Below are positions 9,395-19,048 of a stretch of DNA of 64,000 nt, piece after piece (within the stretch, counting starts at the first letter, position 1; the number at the start of each line of letters is the position of its first letter). Origin of the DNA: Sphingosinicella sp. CPCC 101087 (GTDB lineage: Bacteria > Pseudomonadota > Alphaproteobacteria > Sphingomonadales > Sphingomonadaceae). The notes under the pieces are model-generated. The model had not been told where the DNA came from and made no database searches. It was given only the letters and a program-made list of their open reading frames with translations. A program made the translations under genes and the position numbers. The stretch spans positions 597,633 to 661,632 of the forward strand of contig NZ_SBFF01000001.1 of the NCBI RefSeq assembly GCF_004151485.1. The letters run 5' to 3'.

Positions 9395-9571
9395 TCAGCC
9401 CTCGACCGTCACCATATGCTGCACCTTGCGGATCATGCCGCGCACCTCGGGGGTGTCGTCGAGCTCGACCGTCTTGTGCATCTTGTTGAGGCCCAACCCG
9501 ATCAGCGTCTTGCGCTGGTCGGGCGTACGGCGGATCGGCGACCCGACCTGCGTGATCTTCACCTTCGCCAC
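9395..9571 (-). CDS. rpmD: 50S ribosomal protein L30
   Basis: A 58-residue L30 beginning at a GTG codon (read as [20 protein letters not shown]) and ending HMVTVEG. The motif [16 protein letters not shown] is diagnostic. It starts five bases beyond the rpsE stop, in the standard spc order rpsE-rpmD-rplO. The GTG start is supported by conservation, and there is no ATG before residue 31. Confidence 0.95.
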   Translation of the reverse strand: MAKVKITQVGSPIRRTPDQRKTLIGLGLNKMHKTVELDDTPEVRGMIRKVQHMVTVEG

Positions 9572-9576
9572 GTCGC

Positions 9577-10323
9577 TTACTCCGTCACCGCTTCAGCCTG
9601 CGCCTCGGCCTCGGCGGCGCTCAGGCCCTCGCGCCGAGCCATCAGGTCGGCGATCTTGCGGCCGCGCCGCTGCGCCACCGACTTGGGACTGGTCTGCTCG
9701 CCGAGCGCCTCGAAAGTCGCCCGGATCATGTTGTAGGGGTTGGAGGTGCCGACCGACTTGGTCACGACGTCGGCCACACCCAGGCTCTCGAACACGGCGC
9801 GCATCGGACCGCCGGCGATGATGCCGGTGCCCTGCGGGGCAGAGCGGACATAGACGCGCCCGGCGCCGAAATGGCCCATCCCGTCATGGTGCAGCGTGCG
9901 GCCTTCGCGAAGAGGCACTCGGACCATCGCCTTCTTGGCGGCGGCGGTCGCCTTGGAGATTGCCTCGGGCACCTCGCGCGCCTTGCCGTGGCCGAAGCCG
10001 GCCCGGCCCTTGCCGTCGCCGACCACCACCAGAGCGGCGAAGCCGAAGCGCTTGCCGCCCTTCACGGTCTTCGACACGCGGTTGATGTGAACGAGCTTCT
10101 CGATCAGCTCCTCGCCGCCATCATCGTCACGACCGGGACCGCCACGGCGATCGTCGCGCCGGCCGCCACCGCGGCCACGTCCGCCGTCGCGTCCGCCCCT
10201 GCCGCCACGCCCGCCACGCTCGCGGCGCGGTTCCTGGGCCGGAGCGGCCTCGGCCGCCGGGGCTTCCGTCGGCGCGTTCGACTGCTCGGCAGCCGCCGGG
10301 GTCTGGTTGTTCTCGTCAGCCAT
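9577..10323 (-). CDS. rpsE: 30S ribosomal protein S5 with long RG-rich N-terminal extension
   Basis: A 248-residue S5. The conserved core begins at [20 protein letters not shown] near residue 71; E. coli S5 has only about 11 residues before this point. The extra 70 residues are an Ala/Glu-rich stretch (1-30) followed by a low-complexity Arg/Gly/Asp-rich segment (about 31-70), resembling an RGG box and probably disordered. S5 sits at the mRNA entry channel and acts in decoding fidelity. ATG at 10323 is chosen; a GTG one codon upstream is possible and gives a better distance to the GGAG site. Confidence 0.95.
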   Translation of the reverse strand: MADENNQTPAAAEQSNAPTEAPAAEAAPAQEPRRERGGRGGRGGRDGGRGRGGGRRDDRRGGPGRDDDGGEELIEKLVHINRVSKTVKGGKRFGFAALVVVGDGKGRAGFGHGKAREVPEAISKATAAAKKAMVRVPLREGRTLHHDGMGHFGAGRVYVRSAPQGTGIIAGGPMRAVFESLGVADVVTKSVGTSNPYNMIRATFEALGEQTSPKSVAQRRGRKIADLMARREGLSAAEAEAQAEAVTE

Positions 10324-10326
10324 CAC

Positions 10327-10680
10327 TTAAAACTCCAATCCGCCCTCGCGCGCGGCGTCGGCGAGAGCCTTCACGCGCCCGTGGAACAGGAAACCGCCGC
10401 GATCGAAGACGACCCGGGTCACGCCGGCCGCCTTGGCGCGCTCGGCGATCCGCTTGCCGACTTCCTGGGCCGAGGCGATGGTCGCGCCGGTCTTCGTCCG
10501 GGCTTCCTTTTCGAGGGTCGAGGCCGCGGCGACGGTGCGGCCCGCCGCATCGTCGATGACCTGGACATAGATATGCCGGCCGGAACGGTGAACCGACAGG
10601 CGCGGACGATCGCCGGCACGGCGGCGCAGCGACGTGCGGACGCGCTGGCGCCGCGTGTCGAAGGTGTTGAATCTCGCCAT
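10327..10680 (-). CDS. rplR: 50S ribosomal protein L18
   Basis: A 117-residue L18, a 5S rRNA-binding protein of the central protuberance. The N-terminus is very basic ([20 protein letters not shown]), followed by [12 protein letters not shown] and the C-terminal [20 protein letters not shown]. It lies two bases after rplF and three bases before rpsE, consistent with translational coupling. Confidence 0.98.
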   Translation of the reverse strand: MARFNTFDTRRQRVRTSLRRRAGDRPRLSVHRSGRHIYVQVIDDAAGRTVAAASTLEKEARTKTGATIASAQEVGKRIAERAKAAGVTRVVFDRGGFLFHGRVKALADAAREGGLEF

Positions 10681-10682
10681 GG

Positions 10683-11216
10683 CTATTTCTTCTTGCCTTC
10701 TTTGCGGAAGATATACTCGCCGCGATACTTGATGCCCTTGCCCTTGTAGGGCTCCGGCTTGCGCCAGCGCCGGATCTCGGCCGCGAGCTGCCCGACCTTC
10801 TGACGGTCGCTGCCCGAAATCTCGACCGTGGTCTGGTCCGGCGTCTTCACCTCGAGCCCTTCCGGCACCGCGATGTTGACGTCGTGGCTGTAGCCGAGCT
10901 GCAGGCGCAGATTGCGGCCCTGAGCGGCGGCGCGATAGCCGACACCGGTGATCTCGAGAACCTTGGTGAAGCCTTCGGTGACGCCCGTCACCAGGTTCTG
11001 CACCAGCGTACGGTGCATGCCCCAGAAGGAGCGGGCCCGCTTGGTCTCGTTGGCCGGCTTCACGACGATGCGGCCATCTTCGATGCCGTAGCTGATATCA
11101 TCGAGCATCGGCATGGCCAGGGTCCCCTTGGGGCCCTTGACCGACAGCGTCGACCCTTCGATCGTCGCGGTGACGTTGTCCGGCAGCGTGACCGGCACTT
11201 TTCCGATACGGCTCAT
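10683..11216 (-). CDS. rplF: 50S ribosomal protein L6
   Basis: A 177-residue L6 with two alpha-beta repeats, located near the GTPase-associated centre. Signatures are [12 protein letters not shown] at the start and [16 protein letters not shown] near the C-terminus. The start codon overlaps the rpsH stop by one base (TGATG), indicating translational coupling. Confidence 0.98.
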   Translation of the reverse strand: MSRIGKVPVTLPDNVTATIEGSTLSVKGPKGTLAMPMLDDISYGIEDGRIVVKPANETKRARSFWGMHRTLVQNLVTGVTEGFTKVLEITGVGYRAAAQGRNLRLQLGYSHDVNIAVPEGLEVKTPDQTTVEISGSDRQKVGQLAAEIRRWRKPEPYKGKGIKYRGEYIFRKEGKKK

Positions 11217-11611
11217 CAGAACACCTCCGCCAGCACTTCGCCGCCGACATTCTGGGTGCGCGCTTCGGCATCGGACAGGACGCCCTTCGGCGTCGAGACG
11301 ATGGTGATGCCCAGGCCGTTGCGGACCCGCGGCAGCTCCTGGGCGCCCGAATAGACGCGCCGGCCGGGCTTCGAGATGCGCGACAGATGCTGGATCGCCG
11401 GCTGGCCTTCGAAATATTTCAGTTCGATACGCAGGCCGCGATGCTGGCCCAACGCCTCTTCGCGATAGCCACGAATGTAGCCTTCACGCTGGAGAACGTC
11501 GAGCACGCGGGCGCGCAGCTTGGACGCGGGGCTGACCACGCTGTCCTTGCGCGCCTGCTGGCCGTTGCGGATGCGGGTGAGCATGTCACCCAAAGGATCG
11601 GTCATCGGCAT
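11216..11611 (-). CDS. rpsH: 30S ribosomal protein S8
   Basis: A 131-residue S8, an early-assembling protein that binds helix 21 of 16S rRNA and in E. coli represses the spc operon. It shows [14 protein letters not shown] near the N-terminus and [12 protein letters not shown] near the C-terminus. Two ATG codons are possible; the first (11611) is kept because AAAGG lies seven bases upstream, whereas the second (11605) is too far from it. Confidence 0.97.
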   Translation of the reverse strand: MPMTDPLGDMLTRIRNGQQARKDSVVSPASKLRARVLDVLQREGYIRGYREEALGQHRGLRIELKYFEGQPAIQHLSRISKPGRRVYSGAQELPRVRNGLGITIVSTPKGVLSDAEARTQNVGGEVLAEVF

Positions 11612-11621
11612 GATCTAACCT

Positions 11622-11927
11622 TTACCAGCTCGACTTGGTGAGGCCCGGAATCAGGCCCTTGTTGCCCAGTTCGCGCAGCATGATGCGCGACAGCCGGAAC
11701 TTGCGATAGAAGCCGCGCGAACGGCCGGTCAGCTCGCAACGATTGCGGACCCGGGTGGGATTCGCATTGCGCGGCAGCTCGGCCATCTTGAGACGCGCGA
11801 TCAGGCGCTCGGTGTCGTCCTTCGACTCGTCGTTCGCGATCGCCTTGAGCTTCGCATATTGGCCGGCATACTTCTTGACCAGCTTCCTGCGACGCTCGTT
11901 CTTGTTGATGGAACTCAGTTTCGCCAT
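11622..11927 (-). CDS. rpsN: 30S ribosomal protein S14 (zinc-independent form)
   Basis: A 101-residue S14 of the 30S head. It begins [17 protein letters not shown] and ends with [26 protein letters not shown] sequence. The Cys-x2-Cys pairs of the short zinc form are absent (there is a single Cys in RNRCELTGR), so this is the longer C-minus form expected in Proteobacteria. It sits between rplE and rpsH. Confidence 0.98.
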   Translation of the reverse strand: MAKLSSINKNERRRKLVKKYAGQYAKLKAIANDESKDDTERLIARLKMAELPRNANPTRVRNRCELTGRSRGFYRKFRLSRIMLRELGNKGLIPGLTKSSW

Positions 11928-11966
11928 GACTTAAGTTCTCTTCCTTCTCTCATGAGCAAAGGGCCC

Positions 11967-12548
11967 TCAGGCCGCCTGCTTCTGATCCTGCTCGACCGGG
12001 AACGGGAAGTTGAAGAGGCGCAGCAGCTCGCGCGCTTCCTCATCCGTGTTCGCGGTAGTGGTGACGATGATGTCCATCCCCCGCACCTTCTCGATGCGGT
12101 CATAGTTGATCTCGGGGAAGACGATCTGCTCTCTCAAGCCCATCGCATAATTGCCGCGGCCGTCGAACGAGCGCGGGTTGAGGCCGCGAAAATCGCGAAC
12201 ACGCGGCAGCGCGATGGTGACGAGGCGGTCGAGGAACTCGTACATCCGCTCACGGCGCAAGGTGACCTTGACGCCGATCGGCATGCCTTCGCGCAGCTTG
12301 AACTGGGCGATCGACTTCTTCGCCTTGGTGATGACCGGCTTCTGGCCCGCGATCATCTCCATCTCGGCCGCGGCCGTCTCGACCTTCTTCTTGTCCTGGG
12401 TCGCCTCGCCAACGCCCATGTTGAGGACGATCTTGTCGAGACGCGGCACTTCGAGGCGGTTCTTGTAGCCGAACCGTTCGATCATCGCCGGGACGATACG
12501 CTCGTCATAGTCGCGCTTCAGGCGCGGCGTGTATTTGGCTTCAGCCAT
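11967..12548 (-). CDS. rplE: 50S ribosomal protein L5
   Basis: A 193-residue L5 that binds 5S rRNA and contacts the P-site tRNA. Recognisable stretches are [38 protein letters not shown] and [18 protein letters not shown]. The C-terminus extends about ten residues beyond the usual family end. It overlaps the end of rplX by eight bases (ATGGCTGA), so translation of the two genes is coupled. Confidence 0.98.
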   Translation of the reverse strand: MAEAKYTPRLKRDYDERIVPAMIERFGYKNRLEVPRLDKIVLNMGVGEATQDKKKVETAAAEMEMIAGQKPVITKAKKSIAQFKLREGMPIGVKVTLRRERMYEFLDRLVTIALPRVRDFRGLNPRSFDGRGNYAMGLREQIVFPEINYDRIEKVRGMDIIVTTTANTDEEARELLRLFNFPFPVEQDQKQAA

Positions 12549-12858
12549 TGATCAGCTCCCCGGACCGCGCCGCGACGCGGACCTTCTTTCCATCGCGCTC
12601 CTCGAAGCGCACGCGAGTCGGCTTGCCCGTCTTGGGGTCCTCGATCGCCACCTTGGAGACGTGCAGCGGCGCCTCGCGCCGCTCGATGCCGCCCTGCGGA
12701 TTGGTCTGGGTCGGCTTGCGGTGACGCGCCGCGACATTGACGCCGGACACGACTACCTTGCCCGCTTTGGGCATCGACCGCAGCACCTCACCGTGCTTGC
12801 CCTTGTCCTTGCCGGACAGGACGACGACCTTGTCGCCCTTCTTGATCTTGACGGCCAT
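12541..12858 (-). CDS. rplX: 50S ribosomal protein L24
   Basis: A 105-residue L24, an assembly initiator that binds 23S rRNA near the tunnel exit. The KOW motif is in [20 protein letters not shown] at residues 4-23. The ATG at 12858 gives the standard N-terminus MAVKIKKGD; longer in-frame sequence upstream is inside rplN in the wrong frame. Start and stop overlap the neighbours rplN (TAATG, one base) and rplE (eight bases). Confidence 0.97.
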   Translation of the reverse strand: MAVKIKKGDKVVVLSGKDKGKHGEVLRSMPKAGKVVVSGVNVAARHRKPTQTNPQGGIERREAPLHVSKVAIEDPKTGKPTRVRFEERDGKKVRVAARSGELING

Positions 12859-13226
12859 TACAGCACCTCCGGCGCGAGGCTGATGATCTTCATATGCTTC
12901 TTCGCGCGCAGCTCGCGGACGACCGGCCCGAAGATGCGGGTTCCGATCGGCTCCTGGTTGTTGTTGACCAGCACGGCGGCGTTCGAGTCGAACCGGATCG
13001 TCGATCCGTCCGGCCGGTGGATGTCCTTCGCGGTCCGGACGATCACCGCCTTGTGCACGTCGCCCTTCTTGACGCGCCCGCGCGGCGCGGCCTCCTTGAC
13101 CGAGACGACGATAATATCGCCCACGCCGGCGAAGCGGCGCTTGGAGCCGCCCAGCACCTTGATGCACTGGACGCGCTTCGCGCCGCTATTGTCGGCGACG
13201 TCGAGATTGGACTGCATCTGGATCAT
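12858..13226 (-). CDS. rplN: 50S ribosomal protein L14
   Basis: A 122-residue L14, which forms intersubunit bridges and binds silencing factor RsfS. It begins [17 protein letters not shown] and contains [15 protein letters not shown] and [13 protein letters not shown]. Length is exactly that of the family. Its TAA overlaps the rplX ATG. Confidence 0.98.
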   Translation of the reverse strand: MIQMQSNLDVADNSGAKRVQCIKVLGGSKRRFAGVGDIIVVSVKEAAPRGRVKKGDVHKAVIVRTAKDIHRPDGSTIRFDSNAAVLVNNNQEPIGTRIFGPVVRELRAKKHMKIISLAPEVL

Positions 13227-13281
13227 CGATCCATTTCCTTCTTCACTTCAACCGGAACGGGTCCGGCGATCAGCTAAATCC

Positions 13282-13620
13282 TCAGGCTTCCGCCGGCTCG
13301 TTCGCGGCCTCGGCTTCCGCCTTGGCCTTGCGTCCCTTCGCCTTGGCTTCTGCCTTCTCCTCCGCCTTCGCATCGGCGGCCGCAACGTCGGCCCGGCTGA
13401 GGACCCGCCAGGTCTTCAGCTTCGAGATCGGCGCGCATTCCTCGATGCGGACGAGCTGGCCTTCCTTGAACTCGTTGGCCTGGTCGTGGGCGTGATACTT
13501 CTTCGACCGCTTGATGATCTTGCCGTAGAGCGGGTGCTTCACCCGCCGCTCGACACGCACCACGACGGTCTTGTCGGTCTTGTCGGACACCACGGTGCCG
13601 GTCAGGACGCGCTTGGGCAT
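13282..13620 (-). CDS. rpsQ: 30S ribosomal protein S17 with charged C-terminal tail
   Basis: A 112-residue S17. The conserved OB-fold core (residues 1-80) runs from [20 protein letters not shown] through [17 protein letters not shown]. The last 30 or so residues are a Lys/Glu/Ala-rich low-complexity tail absent from E. coli S17 (84 residues). ATG at 13620 matches the family start; the frame continues upstream into rpmC without meaning. It lies four bases after the rpmC stop. Confidence 0.97.
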   Translation of the reverse strand: MPKRVLTGTVVSDKTDKTVVVRVERRVKHPLYGKIIKRSKKYHAHDQANEFKEGQLVRIEECAPISKLKTWRVLSRADVAAADAKAEEKAEAKAKGRKAKAEAEAANEPAEA

Positions 13621-13624
13621 TTCT

Positions 13625-13834
13625 CTACTCCTTCGCCGCGGCGGCGCGGGCGCGCTCATTCTGAAGCGTGCGAATGCGGGCGATGGTGCGGCGCACCTCG
13701 CGCACCCGCGACGGCTTCTCGATCTGGTTGGTCGCGGCCTGGAAGCGCAGGTTGAACTGCTCGCGCTTCAGCTCCGCGAGCTGCTCGACCAACTGGTCGT
13801 CGGTCTGGGTCCTGAGTTCGTCAGTCTGGGCCAT
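13625..13834 (-). CDS. rpmC: 50S ribosomal protein L29
   Basis: A 69-residue L29, two antiparallel helices at the tunnel exit near the SRP and trigger-factor docking site. The motif is [20 protein letters not shown] followed by [15 protein letters not shown]. Start at 13834 is preferred over 13843 because GAGG is nine bases upstream of it, while it abuts the other codon; only one base separates it from the rplP stop. Confidence 0.96.
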   Translation of the reverse strand: MAQTDELRTQTDDQLVEQLAELKREQFNLRFQAATNQIEKPSRVREVRRTIARIRTLQNERARAAAAKE

Positions 13835-13835
13835 G

Positions 13836-14267
13836 TCAGGCATCCTCAAGCAGCGACTCGCCAAGGCGCGCGATCACCTTGGTCTTGATCGGAAGTTTCT
13901 CGGCCGCCCGCTCGAAGGCGGTTTTGGCGAGCGGGCCGGGAATGCCGTCCAGCTCGAACAGGATGCGGCCCGGCTTCACGCGGCAGACCCAATATTCGGG
14001 ACTGCCCTTGCCCGATCCCATGCGGACCTCGGCCGGCTTCGAGGAGACCGGGACGTCCGGGAAGATCCGGATCCACAAGCGCCCCTGGCGCTTGATGTGG
14101 CGCGTGATCGCGCGGCGGGCCGCCTCGATCTGGCGCGCGGTGATCCGCTCCGGCTCCATCGCCTTGAGGCCATAAGCGCCGAAGTTCAGCGCAGTGCCGC
14201 CCTTGGCGTCGCCATGGATGCGGCCCTTGTGGGCCTTGCGGAACTTGGTGCGTTTGGGTTGAAGCAT
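13836..14267 (-). CDS. rplP: 50S ribosomal protein L16
   Basis: A 143-residue L16 located between the A-site tRNA and the peptidyl transferase centre. It begins [19 protein letters not shown] and contains [17 protein letters not shown] and the conserved [12 protein letters not shown] loop. It precedes rpmC in standard S10 order and lies 22 bases after rpsC. Confidence 0.98.
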   Translation of the reverse strand: MLQPKRTKFRKAHKGRIHGDAKGGTALNFGAYGLKAMEPERITARQIEAARRAITRHIKRQGRLWIRIFPDVPVSSKPAEVRMGSGKGSPEYWVCRVKPGRILFELDGIPGPLAKTAFERAAEKLPIKTKVIARLGESLLEDA

Positions 14268-14289
14268 TGTTCTTTATCCCGAAAAAGGC

Positions 14290-14985
14290 TCAGCGGGCCG
14301 GACGGACGCCGGAGGTTTGAGCCTCCATCATCAGCCGGTCCTGGGCGAGCGGATCGTGGCCGAGGATCTCGCCCTTGAAGATCCACACCTTGACGCCGCA
14401 CACGCCATAGGCGGTCTTGGCGGTCGCTTCGGCGTAATCGACGTTGCCGCGAAGGGTGTGCAACGGCACGCGGCCCTCGCGATACCATTCCGTCCGCGCA
14501 ATCTCGGCGCCGCCGAGACGGCCCGAGCAGGTAATGCGGATGCCCTCGGCGCCGAGGCGCAGCGCCGATTGGACGGCGCGCTTCATCGCGCGGCGGAACG
14601 CGACACGGCGCTCGAGCTGGTCGGCGACGCCTTGGGCGACGAGCCGCGAGTCGATCTCCGGCTTGCGGATCTCGACGATGTTGAGGCTCACGTCCGACGA
14701 AGTCATCGCGCCGAGCTGCTTGCGCAGCTTCTCGATATCGGCACCCTTCTTGCCGATGATCACGCCGGGACGCGCGGCATAGATGGACACGCGGCACAGC
14801 TTGGCCGGCCGCTCGATCACCACCTTGGAGATGGCAGCCTGCGGCAGCGCATCCATGATGAAGCGGCGGATCCTCAGATCCTCGAGCAGCAGCCGCCCAT
14901 AATCGTCGCCTTCGGCGAACCAGCGGCTGTCCCAGGTCCGGTTGATCTGCAGCCTGAGGCCGATCGGAGAGGATTTCTGACCCAT
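14290..14985 (-). CDS. rpsC: 30S ribosomal protein S3
   Basis: A 231-residue S3, part of the mRNA entry-channel helicase with S4 and S5. It starts [20 protein letters not shown], has the KH domain with [15 protein letters not shown] around residue 65, and the C-terminal domain with GCSGRLGG-like and [14 protein letters not shown] sequence. It begins four bases before the rplV end in the S10 order. Confidence 0.98.
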   Translation of the reverse strand: MGQKSSPIGLRLQINRTWDSRWFAEGDDYGRLLLEDLRIRRFIMDALPQAAISKVVIERPAKLCRVSIYAARPGVIIGKKGADIEKLRKQLGAMTSSDVSLNIVEIRKPEIDSRLVAQGVADQLERRVAFRRAMKRAVQSALRLGAEGIRITCSGRLGGAEIARTEWYREGRVPLHTLRGNVDYAEATAKTAYGVCGVKVWIFKGEILGHDPLAQDRLMMEAQTSGVRPAR

Positions 14986-14988
14986 GCT

Positions 14989-15366
14989 TTACGCTTCCTG
15001 CTGCTCGCGGACGACGATGCGCACGCGGCTGAACGGTTTGACGATGCGGCTGGCACGGCCGCGTGCACGCGGGTTCCAGCGCTTCATCGACAGGCTCTTG
15101 CCGACGCTGGCCTCCGCGACGACGAGGCTGTCGACGTCGAGATTGTGATTGTTCTCGGCATTGGCGACCGCCGAGGCGAGCACCTTCTTCACGTCACGCG
15201 CCATCGCCTTGGGCGAGAAAGCAAGGATGCTGATCGCTTCCTCGACCTTCTTGCCCCGGATCAGGCCGGCGACGAGATTGAGCTTCTGCGCCGATCCGCG
15301 GATCTGCGTGCCGACCGCGAGCGCCTCGTTCTCGGCGACCCGGCGGGGAGCCTTCTGCTTGCCCAT
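14989..15366 (-). CDS. rplV: 50S ribosomal protein L22
   Basis: A 125-residue L22 whose long beta-hairpin lines the exit tunnel constriction. Recognisable stretches are [35 protein letters not shown] and the hairpin tip [15 protein letters not shown]. It is spaced three bases from rpsS and rpsC. Confidence 0.98.
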   Translation of the reverse strand: MGKQKAPRRVAENEALAVGTQIRGSAQKLNLVAGLIRGKKVEEAISILAFSPKAMARDVKKVLASAVANAENNHNLDVDSLVVAEASVGKSLSMKRWNPRARGRASRIVKPFSRVRIVVREQQEA

Positions 15367-15369
15367 GGC

Positions 15370-15645
15370 TTACCTCTTGCCCTTGCGGTCGGCGGCATGG
15401 CCCGGAAAGAAGCGGGTCGGCGCGAACTCGCCGAGCTTCATTCCGACCATGTCCTCGTTCACCGACACGGGAACGAACTTGCGGCCGTTATAGACGTTGA
15501 ACGTCAGCCCGACGAACTGCGGCAGGATGGTGGAGCGGCGCGACCAGGTCTTGATCGGGGCGCGGCCACCGGCCTCCTGCGCCGCCTCTGCCTTCTTCAG
15601 CAGCGACAGCTCGACGAACGGACCTTTCCAGACGGAGCGGGCCAT
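15370..15645 (-). CDS. rpsS: 30S ribosomal protein S19
   Basis: A 91-residue S19 of the 30S head, contacting A-site tRNA. It begins [18 protein letters not shown] and contains [19 protein letters not shown] and the C-terminal [19 protein letters not shown]. Length is the family norm. It lies between rplB and rplV with three-base gaps. Confidence 0.98.
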   Translation of the reverse strand: MARSVWKGPFVELSLLKKAEAAQEAGGRAPIKTWSRRSTILPQFVGLTFNVYNGRKFVPVSVNEDMVGMKLGEFAPTRFFPGHAADRKGKR

Positions 15646-15648
15646 GTC

Positions 15649-16485
15649 CTACCTCTTCTTCTTCGCGTGACGCGAACGGATGATCATCTTGTCCGTCGCC
15701 TTGTTCTTGCGGGTGCGGGCACCCTTGGTCGGCTTGCCCCAGGGGGTGACCGGGTGACGGCCGCCCGAGGTGCGGCCTTCGCCGCCGCCGTGCGGGTGGT
15801 CCACCGGGTTCTTGGCGACGCCGCGGGTCAGCGGGCGCCGGCCCATCCAGCGGCTCCGGCCGGCCTTGGCGAAATTCTGGTTCTGGTTGTCCGGGTTCGA
15901 AACCGCTCCAACCGTCCCCATGCAGTCCGCCCGGATGTACCGTTGCTCGCCCGAGTTCAGGCGGACGATCACCATGCCGCGGTCCCGGCCAACGACCTGG
16001 ACGTAAGTCCCGGCCGAGCGGGCGATCTGGCCGCCCTTGCCCGGCTTCATCTCGACATTGTGAACGATGGTGCCGACCGGCATCTGGCCCAGCTCCATCG
16101 CATTGCCCGGCTTCACGTCGACCTTGCGGCCGGCGATCACGGTATCGCCAGCGGCAAGCCGCTGCGGCGCGAGAATGTAGGCGAGCTCGCCGTCCTGATA
16201 CTTCACCAGCGCAATGAAGGCGGTGCGGTTCGGGTCGTATTCGAGCCGCTCCACCGTTGCGGGCACGTCCCACTTGCGACGCCTGAAGTCGACATAGCGG
16301 TACTTCTGCTTGTGGCCGCCGGCGATGCCGCGCGACGTCACATGGCCCTTGTTGTTGCGGCCGCCCGTCTTGCGCTTGCCTTCGGTCAGCGCCTTGACCG
16401 GCTTCCCCTTCCAGAGCGCCGATTTGTCGACCAGGATCAGGCCGCGCTGCGACGGTGTGGTCGGATTATATTGCTTGAGTGCCAT
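15649..16485 (-). CDS. rplB: 50S ribosomal protein L2
   Basis: A 278-residue L2, needed for subunit association and peptidyl transfer. It contains the N-terminal SH3-like and OB domains and the C-terminal loop [20 protein letters not shown], which includes the conserved histidine near the catalytic centre. It lies between rplW and rpsS. Confidence 0.98.
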   Translation of the reverse strand: MALKQYNPTTPSQRGLILVDKSALWKGKPVKALTEGKRKTGGRNNKGHVTSRGIAGGHKQKYRYVDFRRRKWDVPATVERLEYDPNRTAFIALVKYQDGELAYILAPQRLAAGDTVIAGRKVDVKPGNAMELGQMPVGTIVHNVEMKPGKGGQIARSAGTYVQVVGRDRGMVIVRLNSGEQRYIRADCMGTVGAVSNPDNQNQNFAKAGRSRWMGRRPLTRGVAKNPVDHPHGGGEGRTSGGRHPVTPWGKPTKGARTRKNKATDKMIIRSRHAKKKR

Positions 16486-16495
16486 CGCTCTCGCC

Positions 16496-16816
16496 TCAGA
16501 TACCGGTGGTGATGTCGATCGACTGGCCCTCGGCCAGCGTCACGACCGCCTTCTTGACGTCCGAGCGCACATAGGGTCGACCGCGCCAGCGCTTGGTCTT
16601 GCCTTTGGCCGTGATCGTGTTGACGCCGGTGACGTCCACTCCGAACAGAGCCTCGACCGCCGCCTTGATCTGCGGCTTGGTCGCCTTGGGCGCGACCTTG
16701 AACACGACCGCATTATGCTCGGACAGCAGAGTCGACTTCTCGGTGATGTGCGGGCTCAGGATGACATCGTAATGGCTGATGTCGACCGCGCCTTCAGGCT
16801 TCTTCGCCTTAGCCAT
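16496..16816 (-). CDS. rplW: 50S ribosomal protein L23
   Basis: A 106-residue L23, the docking site for trigger factor and SRP at the tunnel exit. It shows [19 protein letters not shown] and the conserved [19 protein letters not shown]. The start overlaps the rplD stop by eight bases, indicating coupled translation. Confidence 0.98.
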   Translation of the reverse strand: MAKAKKPEGAVDISHYDVILSPHITEKSTLLSEHNAVVFKVAPKATKPQIKAAVEALFGVDVTGVNTITAKGKTKRWRGRPYVRSDVKKAVVTLAEGQSIDITTGI

Positions 16817-17438
16817 TGAACCGGGCCTCCAGCTTCTCGACCGCGGCGCGGGTCAGCACCAAAGTCTCGTGATTGAGGATGTCGTAGACGTTTGCGCCGA
16901 TCGCCGGCAGCAGGTTGACCTCGCGAAGGTTGGCCGAAGCGTGGGCGAAGCCGACGTTGATCGCGTCACCGTCGATCACCAGGGCGGTCTTGCCGAGGCC
17001 GAGCTTGCCGAGCTGCGCCTTCAGCGCCGCCGTTTTGGCTTCGTCCAGGTCCAGGCTGTCGAGGACGACGAGATTGCCGTCCTTCGCCTTGGCCGACAGC
17101 GCCATCCTGAGGCCGAGCGCGCGAACCTTCTTGTTCAGCGAAGGATTGAAGTCGCGGACGCGCGGGCCGTGCGCCTTGCCGCCGCCGATGAAGATCGGTG
17201 CGCGGCGATCGCCGTGACGGGCGGTGCCGCCGCCCTTCTGCCGGCCGAACTTCTTGCCCGTGCGTGCGACATCGCTGCGCTCGCGAGCGGCGCGGGCCGT
17301 GCCGCGGCGCTTCTCGAGCTGCCAGGTGACCACGCGGTGCAGGATGTCGGCGCGGGGCTCGACACCGAACACCGCGTCGTCGAGCTCGATGTCGCCGCCC
17401 TTGGCCTTGGCGTCGAGGCTCTGGACCTTGACCTTCAT
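16809..17438 (-). CDS. rplD: 50S ribosomal protein L4
   Basis: A 209-residue L4 whose extended loop reaches the exit tunnel. The loop region [20 protein letters not shown] and [19 protein letters not shown] is typical. In E. coli L4 also represses the S10 operon; whether that applies here cannot be told from the sequence. It lies two bases after rplC and overlaps rplW. Confidence 0.98.
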   Translation of the reverse strand: MKVKVQSLDAKAKGGDIELDDAVFGVEPRADILHRVVTWQLEKRRGTARAARERSDVARTGKKFGRQKGGGTARHGDRRAPIFIGGGKAHGPRVRDFNPSLNKKVRALGLRMALSAKAKDGNLVVLDSLDLDEAKTAALKAQLGKLGLGKTALVIDGDAINVGFAHASANLREVNLLPAIGANVYDILNHETLVLTRAAVEKLEARFNG

Positions 17439-17440
17439 GA

Positions 17441-18295
17441 TTAGCCTTCCTTGCTCTCGTCGGCGGCCGGGGCTTCACCGCCCTCGACGCCCTGGTCAGC
17501 CTGCGCGTCGGACTCGGCCACGCCGGCGGCCACCTCCTCGGCACCCGGCAGCGCCGGAATCTCGTGCACCGCGGCTTCCTCGACCATGCCGGCCGGAACA
17601 TCCTCGGCGGGCGCCGACTTGGCGGACTTCAGGCCGGCGGGAAAGGGAACGCCTTCCGGAGCGGCGATCTTCACCGCATCCTTGACCAGCAGCCAGCTTC
17701 CCTTGTGGCCCGGCACCGAGCCGCGCACGAAAATGAGGCCGCGCTCCACGTCGGTCCGGACGATCTCGAGGTTCTGCTGCGTGCGATTGCGCGCGCCCAT
17801 ATGGCCGGCCATCTTCTTGTTCTTGAAGACGCGGCCGGGATCCTGACGCTGACCGGTCGACCCGTGCGAACGGTGCGAGACGGAAACACCGTGCGTGGCG
17901 CGAAGCCCCTTGAAGCCCCACCGCTTCATCGCTCCGGCAAAGCCCTTGCCCTGGGTGACGCCTTGAACGTCCACCATCTGGCCGGCGACGAAATGGTCGG
18001 CGGACAGCTCGGCTCCGATGTCGAGCAAAGCATCCTCGTCGACGCGGAACTCGACGACCTTCGCCTTCGGCTCGACCTCGGCCTTGCCGAAATGGCCGCG
18101 CTCCGGCTTCGAAAGATTCTTCGCCTTGGCCGAGCCGGCGCCCAGCTGGACGGCGACATAGCCGTCACGCTCGGTCTCGCGCCGGCCGACGACCTGGACA
18201 TTGTCGAGCTCCAGCACGGTGACCGGCACGTGGCGGCCATCGTCCTGGAACAAGCGGGTCATCCCGACCTTCTTAGCGATCACGCCAGTGCGCAT
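17441..18295 (-). CDS. rplC: 50S ribosomal protein L3 with acidic C-terminal extension
   Basis: A 284-residue L3, an early assembly protein that reaches the peptidyl transferase centre. It begins [20 protein letters not shown] and carries the W-loop stretch [20 protein letters not shown]. About 70 C-terminal residues, acidic and Ala-rich, exceed E. coli L3 (209 residues) and are probably disordered. ATG at 18295 has AGGAG eight bases upstream; an in-frame TTG two codons earlier is less likely. Confidence 0.97.
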   Translation of the reverse strand: MRTGVIAKKVGMTRLFQDDGRHVPVTVLELDNVQVVGRRETERDGYVAVQLGAGSAKAKNLSKPERGHFGKAEVEPKAKVVEFRVDEDALLDIGAELSADHFVAGQMVDVQGVTQGKGFAGAMKRWGFKGLRATHGVSVSHRSHGSTGQRQDPGRVFKNKKMAGHMGARNRTQQNLEIVRTDVERGLIFVRGSVPGHKGSWLLVKDAVKIAAPEGVPFPAGLKSAKSAPAEDVPAGMVEEAAVHEIPALPGAEEVAAGVAESDAQADQGVEGGEAPAADESKEG

Positions 18296-18454
18296 GATCA
18301 AAACTCCTGTGACAGAGGCCCCGCGGGACCATCCCGGGGGGCGTGTTCGAGCCCGAAAAAACGATGCGTGCCCCGCCTGGGCTCATGCTCCGCCCGAAAG
18401 GCGGAACGGCGGGGACGCAGACCAGGAGAAGAGTCTCCTGCGGTATCCTCCGTA

Positions 18455-18590
18455 TCCCGTCATGCCGGTTCGGCCCGGCATCCCGACGGCCTCGGAGGCC
18501 GCAGGGACCCCAGCCTTCGCCGGGGTGACGAAGAGGAGGACGGCCGGAGCCTGCCTCCTCGAGATCCCGGCCTTCGCCGGGACTAAAGGC
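18455..18590. repeat. Cluster of intergenic palindromes between rpsJ and rplC
   Basis: The 304-bp gap between rpsJ and rplC contains at least three hairpins: ATGCCGG...CCGGCAT at 18462-18481, ACCCC-N10-GGGGT at 18507-18526 (one mismatch in the inner stem), and the perfect TCCCGGC-CTTC-GCCGGGA at 18565-18582. They share the core of the unit at 9293-9380. None is followed by a U-tract, so S10-operon transcription probably passes through. Confidence 0.65.
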
Positions 18591-18599
18591 AAACCGGCC

Positions 18600-18911
<312 letters not shown>

Positions 18912-19007
18912 TCCAACTACCGATGCGAAAGAGCCGGCCCAAAAATGGGCAACCGGGCCTCTCCGGGACCTGAGACCCCGGATTGGCCATTAATCAACCA
19001 AAAGGCT

Positions 19008-19037
19008 AGCCGCCCGAATCTCTCGACCCGGGCGGCT
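19008..19037 (-). terminator. Probable terminator between tuf and rpsJ
   Basis: A perfect 9-bp inverted repeat (AGCCGCCCG / CGGGCGGCT, 12-nt loop) begins 12 bp past the tuf stop and is followed on the minus strand by AGCCTTTTGG. The T-run is short and offset, so termination may be partial, splitting the str and S10 transcription units. Confidence 0.55.
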
Positions 19038-19048
19038 GACGTCCTATA

